Below the pieces are notes generated by a model. That model saw nothing but the letters and a program-made list of their open reading frames with translations, was not told the origin of the DNA and did no database searches. A stretch of 36,540 nt of DNA from NCBI RefSeq assembly GCF_017377745.1, contig NZ_JAFVMG010000018.1, forward strand, positions 1-36,540. The letters are read 5' to 3'. The stretch is from Acetobacter suratthaniensis. GTDB taxonomy: Bacteria > Pseudomonadota > Alphaproteobacteria > Acetobacterales > Acetobacteraceae. A program made the translations under genes and the position numbers. Below, in pieces: positions 16,465-25,375 of the stretch. Every line of letters begins with the position of its first letter. Position 1 is the first letter of the stretch.

Positions 16465-16591
16465 GTCCGCTTTACGGAAACTGGAACAGCACCTTTAATG
16501 ACCGAGGTGTAGGCGACTGCGGCCTGTCTGCTCCTTTATCACTGAGCAGACAGGCAGATCAGGGGGGCAAACGGAATGTCTGCTTCCGGAC
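16465..16591 (+). repeat. dispersed hairpin repeat, copy B
   Basis: GTCCGCT at 16465, core GAGGTGTAGGCG at 16504 (39 bp on), stem GCCTGTCTGCTC (16522-16533) / GAGCAGACAGGC (16544-16555), loop CTTTATCACT, trailing GTCTGCT at 16578 (74 bp after the core start). Located between the integrase start and the formylglutathione hydrolase stop. Confidence 0.85.
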
Positions 16592-16689
16592 AAAAGATGC
16601 AGAAAGCCGCCAGTTAATTCCACAGTTTCAAAGATTTCGTCTCCACCCAAAGCCAGAAAAGCGCGGATCCAAAAAATCTGACAATCTGT

Positions 16690-17517
16690 TCATCCTAGTT
16701 TACTCACGAAATATCTGAGATGATCTGCAATGAAACTGGCTATAAAATAATAGCTGTGATCGTAATCAGGACGAAGATTCAGAATGAGTTCCTGCCCTGC
16801 GTTCTGTGCGGCTGCCTGGAACAGTTGTGGCCTGAGTTGTTCTTTCAGAAATTGATCTGCCAAACCCTGATCTATCAGGACAGGCAGTCTTTCCGTCGCT
16901 GTCCGCACAAGTTCAAGCGGATCATAGGCCGCCCAACTGGCACGATCCGGACCAAGATAAGCGCTGAATGCTTTTTCACCCCATGGTACCTGCGTTGGCG
17001 CCACAATGGGTGAAAAGGCTGACACAGAACGATAGCGACCAGGATTACGCAGCGCGATCATAATGGCGCCAAATCCACCCATCGAATGTCCCGCAATACC
17101 TCGCTGCTGCGTAACCGGAAAATTCGCTTCAATCAGCGCAGGAAGTTCCGTGACGACGTAATCATACATTCGATAATGTGCCGCCCACGGTTCCTGCGTC
17201 GCATTGATGTAAAATCCAGCGCCCTGACCAAGATCGTAAGCATCGTCATCAGCCACCTCCACACCCCGTGGACTGGTATCTGGCGCGACAATGGCGATGC
17301 CCAGTTCCGCAGCCACGCGTTGCGCGCCAGCCTTGCCAATGAAATTCTGCTCCGTGCATGTCAGGCCAGAGAGCCAGTAAAGAACAGGAACCTTTTCAGT
17401 TTTTGCCTGCGGAGGCAGGTAAATCGCGAAGTTTGCTTCCACACCCAACGACACGGCATTGTGTCGCCAGACTTCCTGCACGCCCCCGAAAGAGGCGTGC
17501 GTTTCTTTGCGTTCCAT
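16690..17517 (-). CDS. frmB: S-formylglutathione hydrolase
   Basis: The product is 275 aa, the typical size (276-282). It hydrolyses S-formylglutathione to formate and glutathione, the last step of glutathione-dependent formaldehyde oxidation. The alpha/beta-hydrolase nucleophile elbow is GHS145MGGFGA. The conserved Cys is in SGLTC54TEQNF, and the acid and histidine lie in DQGLADQFL and DYDHSYYF. The start at 17517 (MERKETHASFGG) was chosen over the GTG three codons upstream, whose ribosome-binding site would be too close. It is the last gene of frmR-frmA-VOC-frmB. Confidence 0.93.
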   Translation of the reverse strand: MERKETHASFGGVQEVWRHNAVSLGVEANFAIYLPPQAKTEKVPVLYWLSGLTCTEQNFIGKAGAQRVAAELGIAIVAPDTSPRGVEVADDDAYDLGQGAGFYINATQEPWAAHYRMYDYVVTELPALIEANFPVTQQRGIAGHSMGGFGAIMIALRNPGRYRSVSAFSPIVAPTQVPWGEKAFSAYLGPDRASWAAYDPLELVRTATERLPVLIDQGLADQFLKEQLRPQLFQAAAQNAGQELILNLRPDYDHSYYFIASFIADHLRYFVSKLG

Positions 17518-17541
17518 GGTTCTCACTGCCTTTTGCGCACG

Positions 17542-17943
17542 TCAGTTACCGTCCGTGAAGGTATAACTGCATATCTTGTTACCTGCCGGATCCCGGAGAT
17601 AGGCGGCATAAGCGCCCGGTAGATGGCTTCGCGGGCCGGGTGCGCCTTCATCGGTTCCTCCATTGGCGAGACCTGCGGCATGAAAAGCATCCACTTCGGC
17701 GGGTGTCGCTGCCGCAAAACCGATGGTGACACCGTTGCTTGAGGGCACTTCACCGTTGCCAGGACGCGCAATGATGAACGCTGGTTTCTCGCGGCCATAC
17801 AGAATCCACCCATGCCCGAACGGCCCCAGGTTTTTTATGCCCAGAGCCGCAAGCGCGGCATCATAGAATTTCGCAGATACCGCAGTATCCACCGCCCCGA
17901 GAAAAACGTGAGAGAAAACACCGTCACCTGAAATAACTGCCAT
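17542..17943 (-). CDS. VOC-family (glyoxalase/bleomycin resistance) protein in the formaldehyde operon
   Basis: The product is 133 aa, one VOC domain of two beta-alpha-beta-beta-beta repeats: FSHVFLGAVDTAVSAKFYDAAL at the N-terminus and GAYAAYLRDPAGNKICSY at the C-terminus. Potential metal ligands are His12 (FSHVFLG) and a late acidic residue; the set is not clearly that of glyoxalase I. The ATG at 17943 follows AGGAG. It sits between frmA and frmB on the same strand with short gaps (59 and 24 bp), so it is co-transcribed, perhaps acting on a formaldehyde- or glutathione-derived adduct. That role is inference. Confidence 0.85.
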   Translation of the reverse strand: MAVISGDGVFSHVFLGAVDTAVSAKFYDAALAALGIKNLGPFGHGWILYGREKPAFIIARPGNGEVPSSNGVTIGFAAATPAEVDAFHAAGLANGGTDEGAPGPRSHLPGAYAAYLRDPAGNKICSYTFTDGN

Positions 17944-18002
17944 GATTGTTCTCCTGTAATTTCCAACCGTTGGAAATGATGTTGCGCCGCGAGACACAGA
18001 CC

Positions 18003-19133
<1,131 letters not shown>

Positions 19134-19152
19134 TCAGCCAGCATCGAACGCA

Positions 19153-19428
19153 TCACCGTAGATAGGATCGAACGAGTGACACCACATTCTCGATCGAACT
19201 ACTCGCAGCATCACGATCACCGGCACACTCAACAAATTCTTCTCGCAGGTGGCTTTCGAGAACACCGGCCATTAATCCGTTGATCGCTCCCCGGATAGCC
19301 GCCACCTGTTGCAGCACCGGACCGCAATCAGTTCCCTTCTCCAAAGCCTGTTCCAGCGCATCAAGTTGCCCGCGAATACGGCGCACGCGGGTCAGAACGC
19401 GCTTTTTCTCAGCTGGTGTGTGCGGCAC
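19153..19428 (-). CDS. frmR: FrmR/RcnR/CsoR-family formaldehyde-responsive repressor
   Basis: The product is 91 aa, an all-helical DUF156 protein. Pro2 and Cys35 (GTDCGP) are the two residues FrmR cross-links with formaldehyde, and His60 (LESHLREEF) follows in the usual place. The start is GTG at 19428 (protein begins PHTPAEKKRVLTRVRRIRGQ), with a GGAG about 10 nt upstream. It is the first gene of its operon, and two operator-like sites lie just upstream, so it probably represses frmR-frmA-VOC-frmB until formaldehyde appears. Confidence 0.93.
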   Translation of the reverse strand: MPHTPAEKKRVLTRVRRIRGQLDALEQALEKGTDCGPVLQQVAAIRGAINGLMAGVLESHLREEFVECAGDRDAASSSIENVVSLVRSYLR

Positions 19429-19446
19429 GAAACGTTTACTCCGAAT

Positions 19447-19486
19447 ATACTGCCCTTGAGTATCGTTTCATACTATGGGGCAGTAT
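19447..19486. promoter_or_regulatory. two tandem FrmR operator sites
   Basis: ATACTGCCCTTGAGTAT (19447-19463) and ATACTATGGGGCAGTAT (19470-19486) are 17-bp sites sharing ATACT and AGTAT ends, centres 23 bp apart. This is the TACT-G/C tract-AGTA pattern known for RcnR/CsoR-type repressors. They lie 19-58 bp upstream of the frmR start. Confidence 0.75.
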
Positions 19487-19652
19487 GACAAGGATATAAG
19501 GATGTGCTTGTCATATGATCCGATCAAAAGTCCGTATCGCCGAAATTTTCACCGTAACTTCCATTGGGGGACTGCCTGTGTCTTGGAAACATTCAATAGG
19601 TGTAATCAGTGAAATCCAGACAAGCTCTACAACGAGGCTTTGAACCGCTGAT

Positions 19653-19779
19653 GTCCGCTATTTGACAAATAATCTTGTGGTCCAAACGACCGAGATGAGG
19701 CGAATGCCGCCTGTCTGCTCCTGTATCACTGAGCAGACAGGCAGATCAGGGAGGAAAAGCCGACGGTCCGCTCCTGGTC
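19653..19779 (+). repeat. dispersed hairpin repeat, copy C
   Basis: GTCCGCT at 19653, core GAGATGAGGCG at 19692 (39 bp on), stem GCCTGTCTGCTC (19709-19720) / GAGCAGACAGGC (19731-19742), loop CTGTATCACT, trailing GTCCGCT at 19766 (74 bp on). Located in the gap between the divergent frmR and tetR operons. Confidence 0.85.
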
Positions 19780-19812
19780 ATATACAGCGAGGTGTCATAA
19801 GGCGCTTGCATG

Positions 19813-19830
19813 TAAGTGAATACTCACTTA
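19813..19830. promoter_or_regulatory. TetR operator candidate (perfect 7-bp arms)
   Basis: TAAGTGA-ATAC-TCACTTA is a perfect inverted repeat 24 bp before the tetR ATG and likely overlaps the promoter, typical of autoregulated TetR genes. Confidence 0.75.
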
Positions 19831-19853
19831 TGATTTCTCTGTAAGGAGAAACC

Positions 19854-20564
19854 ATGCCCTCACGCCCTTCCAGACTTTCCGCGACGGATCGCAGGCAGGC
19901 GATCCTGTCAGCAGCAGCCCCCGTTTTCGCCCGGCTTGGTCGGGAGGGGGCGACCACAAAAGAGATCGCGAGAGCGGCGGGTGTCTCCGAGGCCCTTCTT
20001 TACCGCCACTTTGCCAGTAAGGAGGAGCTTTACGCGGAACTTGAATCTCATTGCGTAGAAGCCAACGCCGTCGGTAGCCGTCTTCTTGCCGAAGCAGCGC
20101 CTTCGACGGCAACACTGGTCAAAGGTGTTGCCCTGCTCGTGCAGGCGGTCTTTCCGGGCATCGGGGATACGCAGTCTCACGATGATACCAAACGGCTTGT
20201 CACGGCCAGTCTGCTGGGCGACGGACAGTTCGCAAAGGCTTTCCTCGATCGGCATGTGAAGCCCTGGATCGGCGTTTTCGAACGATCTTTCCGGGTTGCG
20301 CAGGACGCTGGCGATATGGAGGACGGTGTTCAGACCGGCAGTGCCGAAATCTGGTTCGTCCATCATCTGGCGAACACGCTGCATCTGATTAGCCTGCCCG
20401 ACATCACGATCGTCGAATATGGCGTGACACGCGACAAGCTGGTCGAAAACACGGTCCGTTTCCTGCTGCGCGGGATCGGCCTCAGCAACACCGCCATAAA
20501 CCGGCATTACGACCCTGAGAAACTCAGAACAACTTTTGCATCCATGGATCAGGACACACCATGA
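19854..20564 (+). CDS. TetR/AcrR-family transcriptional regulator, first gene of a coupled operon
   Basis: The product is 236 aa. The N-terminal HTH is at about residues 12-58 (RRQAILSAAAPVFARLG, TTKEIARAAGVSEALLYRHF). The remaining helical domain binds an unknown ligand. An AAGGAG lies well placed before the ATG, and a palindromic operator just upstream predicts autorepression. Unlike most TetR genes here it leads its operon: the stop overlaps the next ATG by 4 bp, so the regulator and the two downstream genes are made together and share the same switch. Confidence 0.92.
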   Translation: MPSRPSRLSATDRRQAILSAAAPVFARLGREGATTKEIARAAGVSEALLYRHFASKEELYAELESHCVEANAVGSRLLAEAAPSTATLVKGVALLVQAVFPGIGDTQSHDDTKRLVTASLLGDGQFAKAFLDRHVKPWIGVFERSFRVAQDAGDMEDGVQTGSAEIWFVHHLANTLHLISLPDITIVEYGVTRDKLVENTVRFLLRGIGLSNTAINRHYDPEKLRTTFASMDQDTP

Positions 20565-21466
20565 AACCGATCAGAAAAATAGCTGTCATTGGTGCGACAG
20601 GCCGACTTGGCGCACCGGTTACAACCGAACTATCCAGACATTTCGAAGTTCGTGCCATCGTTCGCTCGCCAGATAAGGCACGCAGGATGCTTCCGGATAC
20701 TGTCGAGATCGTTCAGGCTGATCTGCGGGATGTTCCAAGCCTACACGCAGCGCTCAACGGGGTAGACGCGCTCTACATCAATCTCGCGACCGAAACGGCA
20801 GACCCGAATCTTCTCTTTTATGAAGAGCGCGAAGGTGTGCAAAACCTGATGACGGCCATACAGGGGCTGGATATCCGGTATATTGCCAAGATCGGTGCTC
20901 TTGGTGCTTATCCACCGGCGCTCACAAACATCAAACAGAATGTCGTGCCCAATATTATCCGTATGGAAGGGCACAGGAGCATTGCGGACACCGGTATCCG
21001 GCATACCTTCTTCGCGCCGACCCATTTCATGGAGTTGCTGCCTTTCATGATCAGCGGACGTGCGATTCAGTGGATTGGGAATACGCGCGTCAAAATCTGG
21101 TGGATCAGTGCCGCGGATTACGCACGATGGGTGGTCGAGGCGTTTCAGAATCCTCAGGCAATGCCAGAACATTGCCCGGTACAGGGACCGGAAGCGATCT
21201 CCGTCAGACAGGCGCTGAAGCGTTTTGTAAAAAACTACGATCCCTCTCTCAAAATTCGCGTGGCGCCACTCTGGGTTATGCGGATGATTGGCCTTTTCAA
21301 CCCGAAAATGAAGTTCGTGGCGCATCTGTTCGCCTATTTCGGAGATCACGAAGATCCGTTTTACGCCGGGGAGACGTGGGAAAAACTGGGGAGGCCGACG
21401 ACTACGCTTGAGATGTTCGCGCGGGAACTTCGCCAAAAGCGGAATTTGCAGCAGAGCGTCAAATGA
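20561..21466 (+). CDS. NmrA-like NAD(P)-binding oxidoreductase (atypical SDR)
   Basis: The product is 301 aa. Its Rossmann loop is IAVIGATGRLGAPVTTEL, with VRAIVRSPDKARRML giving a basic residue for NADP binding, and YIAKIGALGAYP as the later strand-loop. It resembles atypical SDR/NmrA proteins acting on quinones, aldehydes or flavins; the catalytic Tyr-Lys pair of classical SDRs is not obvious. It overlaps tetR by 4 bp and the ferredoxin gene by 4 bp, so it is translationally coupled to both. Coupling to a ferredoxin suggests a redox partner relation, which is inferred. Confidence 0.85.
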   Translation: MKPIRKIAVIGATGRLGAPVTTELSRHFEVRAIVRSPDKARRMLPDTVEIVQADLRDVPSLHAALNGVDALYINLATETADPNLLFYEEREGVQNLMTAIQGLDIRYIAKIGALGAYPPALTNIKQNVVPNIIRMEGHRSIADTGIRHTFFAPTHFMELLPFMISGRAIQWIGNTRVKIWWISAADYARWVVEAFQNPQAMPEHCPVQGPEAISVRQALKRFVKNYDPSLKIRVAPLWVMRMIGLFNPKMKFVAHLFAYFGDHEDPFYAGETWEKLGRPTTTLEMFARELRQKRNLQQSVK

Positions 21467-21792
21467 ACGGTATCGAAACGACCGGAAACGGGGAAAAAGC
21501 AATGAGCACACCTAAATGCCTGGAAGAGAGTCGAACAAGGCTGGTCGTCCCGATTGTGGATTTCAATCGCTGTGAGGGAAAAGACGCCTGTGTCGCCGTG
21601 TGTCCTTACAATGTTTTCGAAGTACGAAAGATCGACAATTCGGACTATCGGAAGCTCTCATTCGTCGGAAAGATCAAAAGCCATGTTCATGGCGGAATGG
21701 TCGCGTATACGCCTCATGCCGATCAGTGCCGTGCCTGCGGTCTCTGTGTAAAGGCCTGTCCCGAGCGCGCCATCAAACTCGTGAAAGTCTGA
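21463..21792 (+). CDS. ferredoxin with two cysteine clusters (7 Cys)
   Basis: The product is up to 109 aa. The second cluster is regular: CRACGLCVKACP (C-x2-C-x2-C-x3-C-P). The first motif is longer, CEGKDACVAVCP (C-x5-C-x3-C-P), in a VDFNRCEGKDACVAVCPYNVF context, which is typical of one NapF-like/2[4Fe-4S] ferredoxin subgroup, so one of the two clusters may be [3Fe-4S] or bound atypically. An ATG overlapping the previous stop (21463) and an ATG at 21502 (MSTPK), preceded by GGGGAAAA, are both possible starts. The protein probably carries electrons for the NAD(P)-binding protein encoded just upstream. Confidence 0.85.
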   Translation: MNGIETTGNGEKAMSTPKCLEESRTRLVVPIVDFNRCEGKDACVAVCPYNVFEVRKIDNSDYRKLSFVGKIKSHVHGGMVAYTPHADQCRACGLCVKACPERAIKLVKV

Positions 21793-21893
21793 TGCGAAGA
21801 GAAAGATCGGCTGGCTCATAAAACCGTGCTCGGCAGGCATAGTCAGCATGATGCACGCTCGTAGCGTGGAGTGACTTTATCGCCGTAAACAGT
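21793..21893. other. gap after the ferredoxin gene
   Basis: Nothing recognisable is visible between the ferredoxin stop and repeat copy F. The next gene on this side is the minus-strand tetR ending at 22103, so the roughly 310-bp gap contains only copy F and its flanks. Confidence 0.5.
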
Positions 21894-21965
21894 GTCTGGT
21901 TACGGGCAGACTTTCAAGGTCAATGAATGTCTTAAAAGAGGCGACTGCCGCCTACCTGCTAAGCA
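21894..21965 (+). repeat. dispersed hairpin repeat, copy F (degenerate)
   Basis: GTCTGGT at 21894 keeps the exact 39-bp register to the core (GAGGCG at 21938). The following GACTGCCGCCTACCTGCT matches the start of the stem region of copies B-D but the hairpin is broken and no closing arm follows. ATGTCTTAAAAGAGGCG (21927-21943) is identical to copy E. Confidence 0.65.
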
Positions 21966-22102
21966 ATTGGCCATTGCCGGGCACGAGATTTTCGCGTCAA
22001 AACTGTGTTAGTTCTCCCCGGCTTTCTCGCATCCATTTAGCATCCTCACTTGAGGTGCGATGAAATTGGTGTTTGAAACCCTGGCTGCACCAATCCGCAA
22101 AA

Positions 22103-22765
22103 TTATGGCTCTGCGTCCGTTATCCCGTCTGGAGTACGCCGAAACGGCTGCAGCCGGTCCGTTAGATAGAGACGGTGCATCTGTCGCAATTCGTCAGGCG
22201 CGCCAGATGTCGTGGGGGCGTCCTTCGCCAGCATGCTGCGAAGCACTTTCATAACGTTTAGAACGACGGCCGCGATGTCTTTCGCCAACGCCTCATCCAG
22301 GCCTGGCGCACAGACACGAAGTGCCGCCGCAATCCCGGCTATCGCATGTCCGCGCGCACGATCACGGATCTCCATCCTGTCCGTCCGGGCCTCCATCAGC
22401 GCGGACAGGGATTTCACACGAGGATGAAGCGTGACAAGCAATTCGATCAGGACGTCCGCCAGAGCGTCTGGGGATAGCGTAGTAGCACGTTTGGCGAGTG
22501 CGGCATATTCGTCTTCCAGAACAGCGATGTGCCGTTGCACCAGAGCGTCCGCCACCGCCTCCTTGTTTGGAAAGAAACGATAGAGCGAGCCGACTTTTGC
22601 CCCGGCGCTCGCGGCGATCTCCGCCATGGTCGTAGCTTCGTACCCTCGTTCCGCCATGAGGTCGGACGCGGCCTCCAGTAATTCCTCGACGCGCTGACGC
22701 CCAGCCGCGCGCATCGGCTGAAGAGACGTCCGTTTATCTCTTGACGAATTTGAGTCCATCCTCAA
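22103..22765 (-). CDS. TetR/AcrR-family transcriptional regulator
   Basis: The product is 220 aa. The HTH spans about residues 22-70 (GRQRVEELLEAASDLMAERG, TTMAEIAASAGAKVGSLYRFF). The start is uncertain: the TTG at 22765 has GGGG at suitable spacing, while the ATG at 22759 has a Shine-Dalgarno that is too close; a later Met at 22714 is also possible. It is divergent from an isochorismatase-fold hydrolase and an MFS exporter, and a palindrome lies between them, so it is the likely repressor of that pair. Confidence 0.9.
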   Translation of the reverse strand: MRMDSNSSRDKRTSLQPMRAAGRQRVEELLEAASDLMAERGYEATTMAEIAASAGAKVGSLYRFFPNKEAVADALVQRHIAVLEDEYAALAKRATTLSPDALADVLIELLVTLHPRVKSLSALMEARTDRMEIRDRARGHAIAGIAAALRVCAPGLDEALAKDIAAVVLNVMKVLRSMLAKDAPTTSGAPDELRQMHRLYLTDRLQPFRRTPDGITDAEP

Positions 22766-22778
22766 ATAATACCCCTGC

Positions 22779-22794
22779 TTGAGTGCTTACTCAA
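22779..22794. promoter_or_regulatory. TetR operator candidate for the hydrolase-MFS operon
   Basis: TTGAGT-GCTT-ACTCAA is a perfect inverted repeat (6-bp arms, 4-bp centre) in the 102-bp gap between the divergent tetR and hydrolase genes. Confidence 0.65.
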
Positions 22795-22867
22795 CTTACT
22801 AACGTTTCCGCGTGTTTCGGACAACGGTTCGGGATGACGGTTAAACGTCAACAGGGAAGGTCTTGCC

Positions 22868-23434
22868 ATGATTTCACTCTCAGCCAGCAGGACGGCCCTC
22901 GTCCTGATCGATCTCCAGAAGGGCATCACGGGGCTTCCCCTGGCTCCCACACCGGGTACTGCGATTGTTGAGCGATCGAAAGCACTCGCAGCCCGCTTCC
23001 GGAGCGCCGGGGCTCCGGTCATTTTGGTTAATGTAGCGTTCGCGCCTGATTTTGCCGATGCCGTGCATGCGACTGTCGATCGCTCCTTTTCACCGCCTGG
23101 CGGCTTCGCACCAGACTGGGCTGAACTGGCCGATGGGCTTGCCGAACCGACCGATCTGCGTGTCACGAAGCGGCAATGGGGTGCCTTCTACGGCACGGAT
23201 CTCGATCTTCAGTTACGACGACGCGGTATCTCGACCATCGTGCTGGGCGGAATCGCGACCAATCTGGGCGTGGAATCCACCGCCAGGGCGGCTCATGAGC
23301 ATGGATATAACGTCGTGCTCGCCGAAGATATCATGTCCACATTCACCGAAGAGATGCAGCGCTTTGCCTGCGAGGAGATTTTTCCCCGCCTTGGCCGTGT
23401 GACGACGAGCGACGCGATCGCACTGGACGCGTAA
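22868..23434 (+). CDS. isochorismatase-fold hydrolase lacking the nucleophilic Cys
   Basis: The product is 188 aa. Asp15 (ALVLIDLQKGI) and Lys101 (RVTKRQWGAF) of the catalytic triad are present. The position of the nucleophilic Cys is occupied by Gly134 in GGIATNLGVESTARAA, a sequence common in the YecD-like / isochorismatase-type branch, which hydrolyses vinyl ethers or has lost thiol chemistry. The substrate is unknown. It leads an operon with the MFS exporter (48 bp gap), so it may modify the exported compound. Confidence 0.88.
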   Translation: MISLSASRTALVLIDLQKGITGLPLAPTPGTAIVERSKALAARFRSAGAPVILVNVAFAPDFADAVHATVDRSFSPPGGFAPDWAELADGLAEPTDLRVTKRQWGAFYGTDLDLQLRRRGISTIVLGGIATNLGVESTARAAHEHGYNVVLAEDIMSTFTEEMQRFACEEIFPRLGRVTTSDAIALDA

Positions 23435-23482
23435 GCGCATGGTGGATGTCTGCGCGTCTCACGGTTCCCGGCGAGATCGTTC

Positions 23483-24886
23483 ATGAACACCAGAACATCG
23501 TTGCCATCCCAGGGTTCGAATCAACTGCCTCCGGGCACCTGGAAAATCGTGAGCGTCGCGGCGGTCGGGTCTTTCATGGCGCAACTGGACGCCACGATCG
23601 TCAATGTGTCGCTTCCCGATCTCGTTAGGACCCTGCACGCGCCGTTTTCACACATTCAGTGGGTGGTCAGCGGCTATCTGCTGGCTCTCGCCCTGACGTT
23701 GCCCCTGAATGGATGGCTCGTAAGCCGCCTCGGGGGGCGAGCGGTCTATTTATGGTGCTTCGGTGCCTTCACGCTGACATCAGGCCTGTGCGCGCTGGCG
23801 TGGTCTGCGCCGTCCCTGATCGTATTCCGTCTGTTGCAAGGTATGGCGGGCGGTCTGCTTGCCCCTATGGCGCAGATGACGGTGGCGCGTGTCGCGGGCC
23901 GACAGATGCCGAGGGTCGCGAGCGTAATGACGGCACCTGTTCTGCTCGCTCCGCTTCTTGGACCCGTCGTCGCCGGTGCCATTCTCTCCATCGCGTCCTG
24001 GCGATGGATCTTTCTTCTCAATGTGCCGGTCGGGCTTGCGGCTTTTGCCCTTGCCGTTCTGTTTCTCCCTGACGATCGGCATGACGAGCGCCCCCGTCCA
24101 CTTGACCTGACAGGGCTAGGATTTCTCGCTCCCGCTCTCGTCTCGTTTCTTTACGGCATGGATCATGTCGCCCGGCTTTATGGACAGGCGACTTTAGGCG
24201 CGTCCCTCGTGCTGTTCGTCCTGTATGTCAGATCCGCGCGACGCAAGGGCGATGACGCGCTGATCGACCTGCGCCTGCTGCGTGCGCCTGCCTTTTCGGT
24301 GTCGGCGATCATCATGTTTCTGACGAACGGGGTGTCGTTCGCTGGTCAGATGCTTCTACCCGTATGGCTGATTCACGCCTGCGGTGTCTCGCCCGAGCGG
24401 ACGGGCCTGTTCATGGCACCCCTGGGTGTGGGGATGATGTGCGTCTATCCGCTCATTGGCCGTCTGAGTGACCGGTTTGACGCGCGCGATCTGACCGGTT
24501 GCGGGGCTCTTTTGTCCTTTGTTGGCACACTGATTTTAGCGTTGCTCGCCTATAACGGTCTGAACGTTGTCCTGCTCGCCTTAGCATTGTTGCTGCGTGG
24601 CGGAGGTGGGGGCGCTGTCGGTATTCCGGCAATGAGCGTGGGATATGCTTCGATCGCACGCCCAGATATTCCGATGGCAACGACTGCGCTGAACATCATG
24701 CAAAGGATTGGGGGACCGACATTGATCACAGCGTGCGCCACATTCCTCGGGTGGCGGCTTGCGACAATCGCTCCATCCCATGTCGCATCGGAGGCTTACG
24801 CCGAAACATTTGGATTGCTTGCGTTATTCCATGGCGCTCTGTTGCTTACCACGCGTTTCATCAAGTCTTCAGAGAGGAAACGTTAG
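23483..24886 (+). CDS. MFS multidrug exporter, DHA2 (EmrB/QacA) family
   Basis: The product is 467 aa with about 14 hydrophobic segments, as in DHA2 drug:H+ antiporters. Segment 1 has FMAQLDATIVNVSLPDLVRT, the family motif D1. The motif A region is GWLVSRLGGRAVYLW and motif C is APVLLAPLLGPVVAGAIL. It is a probable proton-driven exporter of a hydrophobic compound in the inner membrane. The Shine-Dalgarno is weak. It follows the hydrolase gene and is probably repressed by the divergent TetR. A short inverted repeat AGTTCG/CGAACT (24885-24899) at the stop could be a weak terminator. Confidence 0.92.
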   Translation: MNTRTSLPSQGSNQLPPGTWKIVSVAAVGSFMAQLDATIVNVSLPDLVRTLHAPFSHIQWVVSGYLLALALTLPLNGWLVSRLGGRAVYLWCFGAFTLTSGLCALAWSAPSLIVFRLLQGMAGGLLAPMAQMTVARVAGRQMPRVASVMTAPVLLAPLLGPVVAGAILSIASWRWIFLLNVPVGLAAFALAVLFLPDDRHDERPRPLDLTGLGFLAPALVSFLYGMDHVARLYGQATLGASLVLFVLYVRSARRKGDDALIDLRLLRAPAFSVSAIIMFLTNGVSFAGQMLLPVWLIHACGVSPERTGLFMAPLGVGMMCVYPLIGRLSDRFDARDLTGCGALLSFVGTLILALLAYNGLNVVLLALALLLRGGGGGAVGIPAMSVGYASIARPDIPMATTALNIMQRIGGPTLITACATFLGWRLATIAPSHVASEAYAETFGLLALFHGALLLTTRFIKSSERKR

Positions 24887-24965
24887 TTCGGATCGAACTG
24901 AACCCGTCGTGCATGGATACTCGCCTGAGAAAATAAACATGACCCAGGCAAGATTGGGCAGCGTC

Positions 24966-25094
24966 ATCCGCTTTAAGATCAGTTGTTTGTATTTCGGATT
25001 GTCCGACATGAGGGCGACTGCGGCCTGTCTGCTCCTTTATCACTGAGCAGACAGGCAGATCAGGGGGGGAAGCAGATCGTCCGCTATCGGGCAG
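24966..25094 (+). repeat. dispersed hairpin repeat, copy D
   Basis: ATCCGCT at 24966, core GACATGAGGGCG at 25005 (39 bp on), stem GCCTGTCTGCTC (25023-25034) / GAGCAGACAGGC (25045-25056), loop CTTTATCACT, trailing GTCCGCT at 25079 (74 bp on). It lies upstream of the Septu genes. Confidence 0.85.
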
Positions 25095-25375
25095 AGTGCT
25101 AGCTAAAGCTGCCTATCCGATCTTAACTTATGGTAGAGGCCGTGCAAAGAGGTTTAGCTGTCAGGTTGCGATATGGTGCCCAACAGCCAGATTCGGAATG
25201 TGGAAGCGACGCAATGACCTTATCATTACTGATCCGTATCCGTTAGATCGCCTCACACCATGCTACCATCGCCATATGCTCAATGAATCAGATATGCGGC
25301 AGAATAGATAGGTTTTTGCCAACCTCACCTAGTTCAAGATATACTCAATCGGAAAATATATAGACAGGTGTAACA
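25095..25375. other. AT-rich leader region of the Septu operon
   Basis: The composition turns AT-rich towards the right. TTCAAG and TATATA about 18 bp apart just upstream of ptuA could be a promoter, with AGGTG as its ribosome-binding site. A 71-codon frame at 25096-25311 has no motif and is not called. Confidence 0.35.

Noticed and set aside
19908..21511. Two minus-strand frames of about 200 and 256 codons
   Set aside because: Antisense to tetR and the NmrA-like gene, with codon choice unlike a real gene.
25096..25311. A 71-codon plus-strand gene upstream of ptuA
   Set aside because: No motif and odd composition; its start is just after repeat copy D.
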